From Actinoallomurus purpureus (GTDB lineage: Bacteria > Actinomycetota > Actinomycetes > Streptosporangiales > Streptosporangiaceae), in the NCBI RefSeq assembly GCF_024055795.1, contig NZ_JAMXMY010000013.1, positions 1-64,000 on the forward strand: DNA of 64,000 nucleotides, in the 5' to 3' direction. The notes beneath the pieces were generated by a model that searched no databases, had not been told where the DNA came from, and saw only the letters and a list, made by a program, of their open reading frames with translations. Positions within the stretch are counted from its first letter, which is position 1, and each line of letters opens with the position of its first letter. The translations under genes and the position numbers were made by a program. Positions 8,302 to 16,836 of this stretch are shown here, in pieces.

Positions 8302-9089
8302 AAATCGCTGTCGGGCAGTTCGCAGTCGCCGAGGACTGGGCGAGCAACCTGAAGTCCTGTCAGGCGCTGGTCGACGAGGCCGTGGCAGGGGGAGCGGACC
8401 TGCTGGTGCTGCCCGAGGACTCCATGGCCCTGTTCATCGATGAGCCGACGCGCATCGTCGAGGCGGCCCAGCCGCTGGCCGGTCCGTTCCTGAGCGGTCT
8501 GCTGGAGCGCACCGCCGGGTCGTCGACGACGGTCGTCGTCGGCATGCACGAGCCGGCGGGGGACGGGAAGGTCTTCAACACGCTCGCCGCGGTACGCGAC
8601 GGCGCGCTGGTGGCGACCTACCGGAAGGTTCACCTGTACGACGCCTTCGGCGCGCGTGAGTCGGACCGGGTGCGCCCGGGGAGCGGCGAGCCGGTGGTGT
8701 TCGAGTGCGCCGGATGGCAGGTCGGGTTGATGACCTGCTACGACGTAAGATTTCCGGAAATGGCCCGGCTGCTGGTCGACCGGGGCGCCGAGCTGCTGGT
8801 GCTGCCGGCGGCCTGGGTGCGCGGGCCGGCCAAGGAGTGGCACTGGGAGGTCATGGTGACCGCCCGGGCCTTGGAGAACACCTGCTACGTCGCGGCGTCC
8901 GGCGAGTGCGGCCGCCGCAACATCGGCGCGAGCATGGTCGTGGATCCGCTCGGGATCGTTCGCGGCCGGCTGGGTGACCGGCCGGGGCTGTTGTGGTCCT
9001 CCGCCGACCGTGAGGAGCTGGCCGCGGCCCGCCAGAAGCTGCCCGTGCTCGCCAACCGGCGATTCTTCGTCGACCCGTCAATGCGTTAA
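8298..9089 (+). CDS. Carbon-nitrogen hydrolase (nitrilase superfamily)
   Basis: A 263-residue protein of typical length. The catalytic triad is visible as E40 (LVLPED), K110 (YRKVHLYD) and C147 (TCYDVRFPE). Family members hydrolyse amides or nitriles, for example omega-amidase, carbamoylase or deaminated-glutathione amidase; the arrangement resembles the amidase branches, but the substrate is not defined. The start overlaps the previous stop (ATGA), so the two are translationally coupled. It is probably cytosolic, acting on what the downstream importer brings in. Confidence 0.9.
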   Translation: MKIAVGQFAVAEDWASNLKSCQALVDEAVAGGADLLVLPEDSMALFIDEPTRIVEAAQPLAGPFLSGLLERTAGSSTTVVVGMHEPAGDGKVFNTLAAVRDGALVATYRKVHLYDAFGARESDRVRPGSGEPVVFECAGWQVGLMTCYDVRFPEMARLLVDRGAELLVLPAAWVRGPAKEWHWEVMVTARALENTCYVAASGECGRRNIGASMVVDPLGIVRGRLGDRPGLLWSSADREELAAARQKLPVLANRRFFVDPSMR

Positions 9090-9101
9090 GGAGTGAATAT
9101 C

Positions 9102-10043
9102 GTGTCGAAACGGATCGTCGCCGCGCTCGCCGCGGCGGGTGTTCTCGCGGTGGCCGGCTGTGGTGCGAACCCGAGCGAGGTGGACGGCGGCAGTGGTGGC
9201 GCCAAGGCGCAGGGTGCGGGCTCGGTGGACCTGAAGCAGACCCTGAACAAGGAGCTGAACGCCAAGCTGCCGGCGAAGGTGAAGGCCGCGGGCAAGCTGA
9301 TCTCGGTGAACAACGGCTCGTTCCCGCCGTACGAGATCGCCGGTGCGGACGGGAAGTCGCTGACCGGGGCGTCGGCCGACGTGGCGACGGCGCTGTCCGC
9401 GATCCTGGGCGTGAAGATCGAGCACGTCACGGTGGACGGGCTGCCGAGCGAGCTGACCGGGATCAAGGCGGGGCGGTACGACTTCGCGATCGGGCCGATC
9501 GGTGACTTCCCCGAGCGGGAGACCGCGAACGACTTCGTGGACTGGGTGCGGGAGTTCGTCGTGTTCGCCGTGCCGCAGGGGAACCCGAAGCACATCAACT
9601 CGATCACGGACACGTGCGGGCTTCGCATCGCGGTGATGGCGGGTGGTTCGGCGGAAGACGTGATCAAGAAGCAGGCGCAGGCGTGCGTGCAGCAGAAGAA
9701 GCCGGCCGTGCAGGTGCAGTCGTACAAGGACCAGCCGACGTCGATCCTGGCGGTGCGGTCCGGGCGCGCGGACGCGTTCTTCTCCTCGCAGGCGCCGCTG
9801 ACCTACTTCGTCAAGCAGGCGGGTAAGTCGCTGGAGCTGGCGGGCACGGGCAAGGCCAACGGGTTCGACGACCTGTACCAGGGTGCCGTGGTCGCGAAGG
9901 GGTCGCCGCTGCGGGACGTGCTGCTGGAGGCGCTGCGCACGCTGATGGCGAACGGCACCTACAAGAAGATCATGGACAAGTGGGGTCTGCCGGCGAACAT
10001 GCTGGACAAGCCCGGCGCGAACCTGGCACCCAGGAAGGGGTGA
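9102..10043 (+). CDS. ABC substrate-binding lipoprotein, polar amino acid type
   Basis: A 313-residue extracytoplasmic binding protein of the SBP_bac_3 type. It has a lipoprotein signal with lipobox VAGC in the first 25 residues and a Gly/Ser-rich linker. The mature domain shows the GSFPPYEIAGADGK type of ligand-entry motif and DFAIGPIGDF. GTG 9102 is preferred over GTG 9093 because AAGGAG (9088-9093) lies eight bases upstream. It works with the following permease and ATPase, probably importing an amino acid or amine-containing compound. Confidence 0.85.
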   Translation: MSKRIVAALAAAGVLAVAGCGANPSEVDGGSGGAKAQGAGSVDLKQTLNKELNAKLPAKVKAAGKLISVNNGSFPPYEIAGADGKSLTGASADVATALSAILGVKIEHVTVDGLPSELTGIKAGRYDFAIGPIGDFPERETANDFVDWVREFVVFAVPQGNPKHINSITDTCGLRIAVMAGGSAEDVIKKQAQACVQQKKPAVQVQSYKDQPTSILAVRSGRADAFFSSQAPLTYFVKQAGKSLELAGTGKANGFDDLYQGAVVAKGSPLRDVLLEALRTLMANGTYKKIMDKWGLPANMLDKPGANLAPRKG

Positions 10044-10050
10044 CTCTTTC

Positions 10051-11001
10051 GTGGCAGTGACCGAGAAGACGTCCCGGGACGCGGTGCCCGAGGTGGACGT
10101 CGCCGGGGCGGCGCGAACGCGGCATCCGCTGCGCTGGGTGGCGTCGTTCATCCTGCTGGTGCTGGCGGCGCAGCTGGTCCACCTCCTGGTGACCAACGAC
10201 AACTTCGAGTGGGACGTCGTCGGGCGTTACTTCAACGCCCAGATCATCGGCCGGGGGATCGTCACGACGCTGGAGCTGACGGTGATCGCGATGGCCGTCG
10301 GTGTCGTGGGCGGGGTGCTGCTGGCGGTCGGGCGGCTGTCGGAGAACCGTCTGCTGCGTACGTCGTGCGGGGTGTACGTCTGGTTCTTCCGGGGCATCCC
10401 GGTGCTGGTGCAGCTGGTGTTCTGGTACAACCTGTCGGCGCTGCTGCCGCGGGTGTCCTTCGGGGTGCCGTTCGGGCCGGAGTTCGTCAGCGGGGGGACC
10501 AATCATCTGATCACTCCGCTGTTCGCGGCGATCCTGGGACTGGGGCTGAACGAGGCGGCGTACATGGCGGAGATCATCCGTGGTGGGCTGCTCGCGGTCG
10601 ACCCGGGCCAGACGGAGGCGGCGCAGGCGCTGGGCATGAGCGACGCGCGGACGTTCCGGCGGATCGTGATGCCGCAGGCGATGCGGTTCATCGTCCCGCC
10701 GACCGGCAGCCAGGTGATCAACATGCTGAAGGCGACGTCGCTGGTGAGTGTGATCGCGCTGGCGGACCTGCTGTACACCGTTCAGTCAATCTACAACCGG
10801 ACGTTCCAGACGATCCCGCTGCTGATCGTCGCCTGCCTGTGGTACCTGCTGATCACGTCGGTGCTGTACGTGGGGCAGTCGTTCATCGAGCGTCACTACG
10901 CGCGGGGGGCGACGCGGAACGCTCCGCAGGGTTTCTGGGACTTCCTGCTCATGCGCCGCCGTGCGCAGTTGCCGCCGACGACTCCGGAGGTGCCGTCGTG
11001 A
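10051..11001 (+). CDS. ABC permease, HisM/GlnP type
   Basis: A 316-residue inner-membrane permease with several hydrophobic segments and the EAA loop ([14 protein letters not shown]) that docks the ATPase. The GTG start is preceded by AAGGGG. The stop overlaps the ATPase start (GTGA), consistent with a stoichiometric complex. Only one permease is encoded, so it probably acts as a homodimer. The Arg-rich cytoplasmic C-terminus ends in a Pro-rich tail. Confidence 0.88.
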   Translation: MAVTEKTSRDAVPEVDVAGAARTRHPLRWVASFILLVLAAQLVHLLVTNDNFEWDVVGRYFNAQIIGRGIVTTLELTVIAMAVGVVGGVLLAVGRLSENRLLRTSCGVYVWFFRGIPVLVQLVFWYNLSALLPRVSFGVPFGPEFVSGGTNHLITPLFAAILGLGLNEAAYMAEIIRGGLLAVDPGQTEAAQALGMSDARTFRRIVMPQAMRFIVPPTGSQVINMLKATSLVSVIALADLLYTVQSIYNRTFQTIPLLIVACLWYLLITSVLYVGQSFIERHYARGATRNAPQGFWDFLLMRRRAQLPPTTPEVPS

Positions 11002-11783
11002 CCGCCGTTCCGCTGACCGACGCGCCGCCGATGGTGCGCGCCCGCAACGTCCGTAAGAGGTTCGGGCATCTGGAGGTGCTCAAGGGCATCGACCTGGACG
11101 TGGCGGTGGGCGAGGTGGTCGTCGTGCTGGGGCCGTCCGGGTCGGGCAAGTCGACGTTCCTGCGCTGTATCAACCATCTGGAGACCATCGACGGTGGTTC
11201 GATCCACGTCGACGGTGAGCTGATCGGGTTCCGCGCGCAGGAGGGCCGGGTCCGGCACCTGCGCAAGCGGGAGATCACCCGGCAGCGCCGGGAGATCGGG
11301 ATGGTGTTCCAGCAGTTCAACCTGTTCCCGCATCTGACGGTGCTGCAGAACGTCCTGGAGGCGCCGACGGGCGTACGCCGTGAGCCCCGCGGGCCGGCGC
11401 GTGAGCGTGCGCTGGAGCTGCTGGCGAAGGTCGGGCTGGAGGAGAAGTCCGCGAGTTATCCGCGGCAGCTGTCCGGTGGGCAGCAGCAGCGGGTCGCGAT
11501 CGCCCGTGCGCTGGCGATGCGGCCGAAGCTGATGCTGTTCGACGAGCCGACCAGCGCGCTGGATCCGGAGCTGGTCGGCGAGGTGCTGGCCACCATGAAG
11601 GGTCTGGCCGAGGAGGGCCTGACCATGGTGGTGGTGACACACGAGATCGGGTTCGCGCGTGAGGTCGCCGACCGGGTGGTCTTCATGGACGCCGGCGTGG
11701 TCGTGGAGTCCGGGTCGCCCGCGTCGGTGCTGGACGATCCGTCCAACCCGCGTACGCAGGCGTTCCTCAGCCGGGTGCTGTGA
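10998..11783 (+). CDS. ABC ATPase, polar amino acid type
   Basis: A 261-residue ATPase of the GlnQ/HisP class. Walker [10 protein letters not shown] at about 45-53, signature LSGGQQQR, Walker B LMLFDEP and the H-loop VVVTHE are all intact. GTG 10998 overlaps the permease stop. It is the last gene of the MocR-linked operon and converges on the amidohydrolase gene at 11813 with a 29-bp gap. Confidence 0.92.
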   Translation: MTAVPLTDAPPMVRARNVRKRFGHLEVLKGIDLDVAVGEVVVVLGPSGSGKSTFLRCINHLETIDGGSIHVDGELIGFRAQEGRVRHLRKREITRQRREIGMVFQQFNLFPHLTVLQNVLEAPTGVRREPRGPARERALELLAKVGLEEKSASYPRQLSGGQQQRVAIARALAMRPKLMLFDEPTSALDPELVGEVLATMKGLAEEGLTMVVVTHEIGFAREVADRVVFMDAGVVVESGSPASVLDDPSNPRTQAFLSRVL

Positions 11784-11812
11784 TCGGCGGGCGGGTGCGG
11801 CAGGAGGCGCGA

Positions 11813-12664
11813 TCAGAGGCGGTACGAACGGGTCGCGGTGCCGCCGAGCACCGCGGACGTCTCGTCATCGTTGAGACCGGAGGTGAGTTGCTCGGCGGTG
11901 GCCAGGATGTCGGCGTAGGTGGCGGCGAGCAGGCACACGGGCCAGTCGGAGCCGAACATGAGGCGATCGGGGCCGAAGGCGTCGAGCACGATGTCGGCGT
12001 AGGGCCGAAGATCGGCGATGGTCCAAGAAGCCCAGTCCGCCTCGGTGACCATGCCGGAGAGTTTGCATGTGACATTCGGGTGCGTCGCGAGCGTGCGAAT
12101 CGAGGTCGCCCAGGGTTCCGGCCGGCCGCCGGCGATCGGCGGTTTGCCGAGGTGGTCGAGGACCAGTGTGAGCTCTGGCAGGGCCTCGGCGACCCGGATG
12201 GCGGCCGGGAGCTGGTGCGGCAGGACCAGCAGGTCGTAGGTGAGTCCGGCGTCGGCGAGCGCGGAGAGCCCGCGTCGTACGTCGGGTCGGCAGAGCCAGT
12301 CCGGATCCGCTTCGCTCTGAACCGAGTGGCGGATCCCGACCAGGAACTCGCCCCCTGCGCCCTCGCGCAGCGCGGCGAGTGTGTCGGCGACCTCGGGCGC
12401 GGTGAGATCCACCCAGCCGACCACTCCGGCGACCAGGTCGTCACCGGCGGCCATGGCGAGCAACTCCGGTGTCTCATCCGCGACGGTCACGGTCTGCACG
12501 ACGACGGTCGCGCTCACGCCTGCCGGCTCTGCTTCGGCTCGCAGGTCGGCGAGTGTGAAGTCGCGGCGCAGCGGGGCGAGCGCGTCGCCCTTGATCCAGT
12601 CCTGGTCGCGGACGGCCAACTGCCAGACGTGGTGATGGGCGTCCACGATGCCGGTGGCGTTCAT
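11813..12664 (-). CDS. Amidohydrolase 2 family, L-fuconolactonase-like
   Basis: A 283-residue TIM-barrel lactonase of the amidohydrolase-2 group. Motifs seen are DAHHHVWQL at residues 8-16, LDHLGKP in the middle and FGSDWPV near the C-terminus. In non-phosphorylative L-fucose catabolism this family opens L-fucono-1,5-lactone to L-fuconate. Neighbouring reductase, SDR, dehydratase, fucosidase and mutarotase genes support that role. It belongs to the leftward-transcribed set 15349-11813. No signal peptide is present, so it is cytosolic. Confidence 0.85.
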   Translation of the reverse strand: MNATGIVDAHHHVWQLAVRDQDWIKGDALAPLRRDFTLADLRAEAEPAGVSATVVVQTVTVADETPELLAMAAGDDLVAGVVGWVDLTAPEVADTLAALREGAGGEFLVGIRHSVQSEADPDWLCRPDVRRGLSALADAGLTYDLLVLPHQLPAAIRVAEALPELTLVLDHLGKPPIAGGRPEPWATSIRTLATHPNVTCKLSGMVTEADWASWTIADLRPYADIVLDAFGPDRLMFGSDWPVCLLAATYADILATAEQLTSGLNDDETSAVLGGTATRSYRL

Positions 12665-12709
12665 GGGGAGCTCCCGAAGATAGGCGCTGGGTGTCGTCGG
12701 GTCGGTCTA

Positions 12710-12805
12710 TTACGCGTCTCGGGGGTCCGCGGCCTTCGTCTCCGGGCCCTCGGCCACCAGCGACAGGGCGTCGTCGATGCAGGTGACCGGCGGCACTATC
12801 CGCAT
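12710..12805 (-). CDS. Tiny ORF between the reductase and lactonase genes
   Basis: A 31-residue frame starting with ATG at 12805, which overlaps the 3' end of the aldo/keto reductase gene by 10 bp. The sequence begins MRIVPPVTCIDDALSLV. It could be a coupled small protein or the residue of a deleted gene. I do not recognise it. Confidence 0.3.
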   Translation of the reverse strand: MRIVPPVTCIDDALSLVAEGPETKAADPRDA

Positions 12806-13830
12806 GGCGACCCCGTGACCTGCGCGGTGTCGGGAACGGGAACGTCCTCGCCCAGCAGACCCTCGGTCTTCAGGTCCGACCAGAGTCCGCCGGGGATCGG
12901 CAGGGCGAACATCGCGGCGCTGTCACGGACTTCGGCCGCAGTCCTCGCGCCGACCAGGACGCTGGCCACTGCGGGATGCCCGAACGGGAACCGCGACGCG
13001 ACGGCGCGCAGCGGCACGTCGTACCGGTCGCACACCGCCTTGATGCGCAGTGCGCGCGCCAAGACCTCATCGGACACCGCCGAGTAGTCGTATCGCGCTC
13101 CCGCATGCGGATCGGCCAGGAGCCCGGAGTTGAACACCCCACCGGCCACCACCGACGTTCCGCGGCGTACTGCCTCGGGCAGCAGTTCGGCGAGCCCGCT
13201 CTGGTCCAGAAGCGTGTACCGGCCGGCCAGCAGCACCACATCCACGTCCGTGTCGCGGACGAACCGGGTCAGCATCGTCGCCTGGTTCATTCCGGCCCCG
13301 ATCGCGCCGACCACCCCCTCAGTGCGCAGCCGCTCAAGCTCCGGATAGCCGTCGGCGAACGCGGACTCACCATGGTCGTCGGGATCGTGCAGGTAGACGA
13401 TGTCGACGCGGTCCAGTCCCAGCCGGGACAGGCTCGCCTCGATGCTCCGGCGGATACCGTTCGCGCTGAAGTCCCACACTCGTCGATGCGTCGCGGGAAC
13501 CGCGAACCCGGCCGTATCCAGGCCGACGTGGCCGCCGGACCCGTTCACCGGCTCCAGAAGGCGTCCGACCTTCGTGGACACGACGAACTCCGACCGAGGC
13601 CGGTTCCGCAGAGCCTGGCCGATCCGCCGCTCCGACAGACCCAGGCCATAGTGCGGAGCCGTATCGAAGTACCGGATCCCCAGCGCCCACGCGGCCTCGA
13701 TGGCCTGTGCGGCATCGTCGTCCGAGAGCGCCGCGAAAAGGTTGCCCAGGCCGGCCGCCCCGAACGACACCCGGCTGACTTCGACTCCGCTGCGCCCGAG
13801 TCGCACCGCTGGATACATGTCCGTCTCCAT
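12796..13830 (-). CDS. Aldo/keto reductase, L-fucose (D-threo-aldose) 1-dehydrogenase-like
   Basis: A 344-residue AKR. The catalytic tetrad is visible as D56, Y61 (FDTAPHYG), K87 (STKVGR) and H148 (VYLHDPDD). It resembles D-threo-aldose/L-fucose dehydrogenases and pyridoxal 4-dehydrogenase, which oxidise C1 of L-fucose to the lactone with NAD(P). ATG 13830 has GGGAG upstream; ATG 13818 is the next in-frame choice. It lies between the lactonase and SDR genes in the same orientation. The fucose assignment rests mainly on context. Confidence 0.85.
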   Translation of the reverse strand: METDMYPAVRLGRSGVEVSRVSFGAAGLGNLFAALSDDDAAQAIEAAWALGIRYFDTAPHYGLGLSERRIGQALRNRPRSEFVVSTKVGRLLEPVNGSGGHVGLDTAGFAVPATHRRVWDFSANGIRRSIEASLSRLGLDRVDIVYLHDPDDHGESAFADGYPELERLRTEGVVGAIGAGMNQATMLTRFVRDTDVDVVLLAGRYTLLDQSGLAELLPEAVRRGTSVVAGGVFNSGLLADPHAGARYDYSAVSDEVLARALRIKAVCDRYDVPLRAVASRFPFGHPAVASVLVGARTAAEVRDSAAMFALPIPGGLWSDLKTEGLLGEDVPVPDTAQVTGSPCG

Positions 13831-13847
13831 CTTCGACTCCCGCCGGG

Positions 13848-14603
13848 TCAGCCGGTCACCGGCCGCAGCCGGACCCCGGCCATCCCACCGTCGACGGGCA
13901 GGGCCGTTCCCGTCGTCGACGCGGCGCCCGGGCCGGCCAGGTAGACGATCGCCGCCGCGACCTCGTCGGCCGAGACCAGGCGCCCGTTGGGCTGGCGCGC
14001 GCCGAGGGCGGCGCGTTCGGCCGCGGGATCCGCCGCGGCATCGAGGAGCCGAGCCACCCACGGAGTGTCGACGGTCCCGGGGTTCACGCAGTTCACCCTG
14101 ACGCCCTCGCGGACGTGGTCGGCCGCCATCGCCAACGTCAGCGACAGCACCGCACCCTTGGTGGCCGAATAGAGGGCCCGCTGCGGCAGACCCGCGCTCG
14201 CCGCGATGGAGCAGGTGTTCACGATCGACGCGTGCGGCGACGCGCGCAGGTACGGCAAGGCGGCGCGGGTGGTACGCACGATCCCGAGGACGTTGACGTC
14301 GAACACCTTGTGCCACTGCTCATCCGGGTTGTCCTCCACGGTGCCGACGGCGCCGATCCCGGCGTTGTTGACCAGGATGTCGATGCCGCCGAGTGCGCGT
14401 GCCGCCTCCTCGACCGCGGTGCGCACCGAGGCGTCGTCGGCCACATCGGTGGTGAGGCCCAGGAGCGGTGTGGGGATCCCGGCGGGGGCCAGGTCGAGGA
14501 CGGCGACGGCGGCACCCTGCGCGGCGAGAAGGCACGAGGCGGCCAGGCCGATCCCCGAAGCACCTCCCGTCACGACCGCGGTGAGTCCTTTGAGGTCGTT
14601 CAT
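13848..14603 (-). CDS. SDR oxidoreductase, 2-keto-3-deoxy-L-fuconate dehydrogenase-like
   Basis: A 251-residue classical SDR. The NAD(P) motif TGGASGIG is at 12-19, NNAG at 79-82, and the catalytic Ser132, Tyr145 and Lys149 (YSATK) are intact. In the oxidative fucose route an SDR oxidises 2-keto-3-deoxy-L-fuconate at C4. The position upstream of the AKR and lactonase supports this, but SDR specificity cannot be read from sequence alone. The gap to the AKR is 17 bp. Confidence 0.85.
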   Translation of the reverse strand: MNDLKGLTAVVTGGASGIGLAASCLLAAQGAAVAVLDLAPAGIPTPLLGLTTDVADDASVRTAVEEAARALGGIDILVNNAGIGAVGTVEDNPDEQWHKVFDVNVLGIVRTTRAALPYLRASPHASIVNTCSIAASAGLPQRALYSATKGAVLSLTLAMAADHVREGVRVNCVNPGTVDTPWVARLLDAAADPAAERAALGARQPNGRLVSADEVAAAIVYLAGPGAASTTGTALPVDGGMAGVRLRPVTG

Positions 14604-14659
14604 GCGCTCTTCTTCCTGCCATGGCCGCTGACGGGCCGATTGGAGCTCTCGAGGACGCG

Positions 14660-15349
14660 TCAGGCGGTGCCGGCGGCACCGTCGGTTCCGGCGCCGATCA
14701 CGGTGGGGAGCAGTCGTTCATGGGCACGGCGAAGGTGAGTGCGCATGGTGGCCGAGGCGGCGTCGGCATCCGCCTCGCGCAGGGCGTCCAGGATGCGCTC
14801 GTGCTCGCGGCAGGTCGCATCGGTGATGCCGTCGCGGAAGTAGAGCCGGTACAGGTGCGTGTGGGCGTGGAACCGTCGCAGTGTGTCGGCCATCAGGGTG
14901 TTCCCGCCGGAGCCGGCGATGATGTCGTGGAAGAGCGCGTCATGGTGGACGAACAGCCGCAGGGTCTCGCGGTCGGCGCCGCCCTGTACCTTGCGCATCT
15001 CGGTGAGGCTGCCGGCGAGCGCCAGCAGGCCGTCCTCGCCGATCCGGGCGGCGGCGCGTCCTGCGGCGGCGGGTTCGAGAAGCATCCGCATCTCGAACAG
15101 CTCGTCGAAGTCCTTGCCGGCCATGAGCGGTGCGGCGGCGTAGCCGGCGAGGGGACGCTTGACGACCAGCCCATCGGCCTCCAGGCGGGCCAGCGCTTCC
15201 CGCACCGGTGTCGGCGAGACGTCCAGCTCTTGAGCCAGTGTGGTGATGTTCAGTTTGGCGCCCGGCTCGATGTCGTGGTTGACGAGCCGTTGCTCGATCG
15301 CACCGTAGACCGTGTCGGCGAGCATCTGCCGGGGCTGCATCAGCGTCAT
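14660..15349 (-). CDS. GntR-family regulator, FCD subfamily (left arm)
   Basis: A 229-residue regulator with an N-terminal winged helix (LAQELDVSPTPVREALARLE at about 39-58) and an all-helical FCD ligand domain with metal-site-type His residues (HDALFHD and ERHxR-like CREHERIL). It heads the leftward gene set and faces the importer/dehydratase operon starting at 15718, with a 368-bp control region between. It is paralogous to the regulator at 23020 (both contain an RFRAHTH/RFHAHTH-type segment), consistent with a common ligand class. Confidence 0.88.
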   Translation of the reverse strand: MTLMQPRQMLADTVYGAIEQRLVNHDIEPGAKLNITTLAQELDVSPTPVREALARLEADGLVVKRPLAGYAAAPLMAGKDFDELFEMRMLLEPAAAGRAAARIGEDGLLALAGSLTEMRKVQGGADRETLRLFVHHDALFHDIIAGSGGNTLMADTLRRFHAHTHLYRLYFRDGITDATCREHERILDALREADADAASATMRTHLRRAHERLLPTVIGAGTDGAAGTA

Positions 15350-15469
15350 CGCCTCACCCTTCCATCCACCTCACCGTTCCCGTCGAGACGGCAGGCCGTG
15401 CGCTGTCCACGGGGGGCGCCCCGCAACGTTCGCAGGCGTTGCCAGATCGGCCCTTCTCTCAAGGATCAT

Positions 15470-15484
15470 ATACGATAAATATCG
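15470..15484. promoter_or_regulatory. Operator-like dyad with ATACGAT
   Basis: ATACGAT at 15470-15476 overlaps the dyad CGATA-AA-TATCG at 15473-15484. The same heptamer or its complement recurs next to both rightward promoters of the fucose island. It is a candidate FCD-regulator site near the regulator's own promoter. Confidence 0.45.
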
Positions 15485-15649
15485 GTACCCGCTAGGGAGT
15501 CCTGCGTGCGTCGCCGCTCGGGCCGTCGGTGGCCGCATCGAGTCACGCCCATCAAAATTCTCTCTGGCCAGCACGTTTGCTCGAACGTGGGCCGATCGCC
15601 CCTCGCCGGCGACGCGCCGGATCGGGAACGTCTCGATTCGGCCCATCTC

Positions 15650-15678
15650 TTGACTGGGCCGCGCTCCGGATCCATACT
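15650..15678 (+). promoter_or_regulatory. Promoter TTGACT-17-CATACT
   Basis: A -35-like TTGACT (15650-15655) and a -10-like CATACT (15673-15678) are separated by 17 bp, 40 bp upstream of the sugar-binding protein start. The ATACGAT motif at 15690-15696 falls just downstream of the expected start site, a position suited to repression. Confidence 0.5.
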
Positions 15679-15689
15679 CCTCGGAAAAT

Positions 15690-15696
15690 ATACGAT
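15690..15696. promoter_or_regulatory. ATACGAT operator-like half site
   Basis: This is the same heptamer as at 15470 and the complement of ATCGTAT at 23859. It lies between the predicted transcription start and the SD of the binding-protein gene. Confidence 0.4.
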
Positions 15697-15717
15697 CCAG
15701 GAGAGAGGCGCTGGCAG

Positions 15718-16779
15718 ATGAAGCGTTCATTCGCCGCACAGGTGCTGGTCGTCGCTGGTCTGTCGGCGGTGGCCCTCACGGGCTGCAGCACCAAGGGGGG
15801 GTCGAGCGCCACGGGCGGGACGGGCACGGCGGCCAAGGCTCCGCTGTCGAGCGTGAAGGTCGCCCTCGTTCCCGGTGGCGCACATCCGTACTTCCAGCCG
15901 TGGAAGACGGCCGGGCAGAAGGCCAAAGCCGACTTCGGGCTCGGCGCGATGACGTTCAGCGAGACCGCCGAATGGAACCAGTCCAAGCAGAACAGCCTGC
16001 TGGACTCACTGGCGGCTCAGGGTTACAACGCGTTCGGCATCTTCGGCGTCTCGCCGACCGACATCAACAGCACCTTCGCCGAGCTGAAGTCCAAGGGCTC
16101 CGCGGTGGCGTCGCTGGGGTCCTGCCCGGCCGGCGACGTCGACAAGGCCGACTTCTGTCTGGCCACCGATGTGGAGCAGGCCGCGTACAAGGCCGCGCAG
16201 GCCGGCATCAAGGCCATGGGCGGCCACGGAACCCTGGTCCACCTCACCGGCAACAACGTCGACTCCAATACCCAGCGCCGGATCGCCGGGGTGAAGAAAG
16301 CGGTGGCGGAGACCAACGGACAGGTCAAACTCCTCACGACGATCACCGACGTCGACACGGACCTGCAGACCGCACAGCGGGCCGTCTCCGATCTGCTCAC
16401 CGCCCATGGCACGCAGATCACCGGAATCGTGTCCACCGCCTACAACCCGGCCGTCGCCGCCGCGGCCGCGGTGAAGCGCGGCAACAGGCCCATCAAGGTC
16501 GTCGCCATCGACGACGACCCCAAGATCCTCGCCGGAATCTCCGACGGTTCCGTGGCCGCGACCGTCACCCAGAACCCGGTCGGCCAGGCCTATGTCGGCT
16601 CGTGGGCACTCGGTCAACTGCGGAGCGGGGCGTGCACGGTGCGTACCCCCGGCACGGCGGTCGACTCGGGCTCCTTCGTGGTCACCCACGACAACGTGAC
16701 CACGTACGACCAGGAGCGGCAGGCCAAGACACAGCAACTCCTCAAGACCTTCAAGGACACCGTCCTGTCCTGCGCCTGA
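15718..16779 (+). CDS. Sugar ABC substrate-binding lipoprotein, RbsB type
   Basis: A 353-residue type-1 periplasmic-binding-fold protein. It has a lipoprotein signal with lipobox LTGC near residue 22 and a short Gly/Ser/Thr linker. The N-lobe shows KVALVPGGAHPYFQPW and the fold includes GIFGVSPTDI. ATG 15718 is chosen because the signal begins there. It heads an operon with an enolase-superfamily dehydratase, two permeases and a dual ATPase, so it probably binds the free deoxysugar (L-fucose or a relative). Confidence 0.88.
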   Translation: MKRSFAAQVLVVAGLSAVALTGCSTKGGSSATGGTGTAAKAPLSSVKVALVPGGAHPYFQPWKTAGQKAKADFGLGAMTFSETAEWNQSKQNSLLDSLAAQGYNAFGIFGVSPTDINSTFAELKSKGSAVASLGSCPAGDVDKADFCLATDVEQAAYKAAQAGIKAMGGHGTLVHLTGNNVDSNTQRRIAGVKKAVAETNGQVKLLTTITDVDTDLQTAQRAVSDLLTAHGTQITGIVSTAYNPAVAAAAAVKRGNRPIKVVAIDDDPKILAGISDGSVAATVTQNPVGQAYVGSWALGQLRSGACTVRTPGTAVDSGSFVVTHDNVTTYDQERQAKTQQLLKTFKDTVLSCA

Positions 16780-16836
16780 GGCATGCCCGCGGCAGCCCAG
16801 GCGGAACGGCATGACCTACCAGTTGAGGAGACCGGC

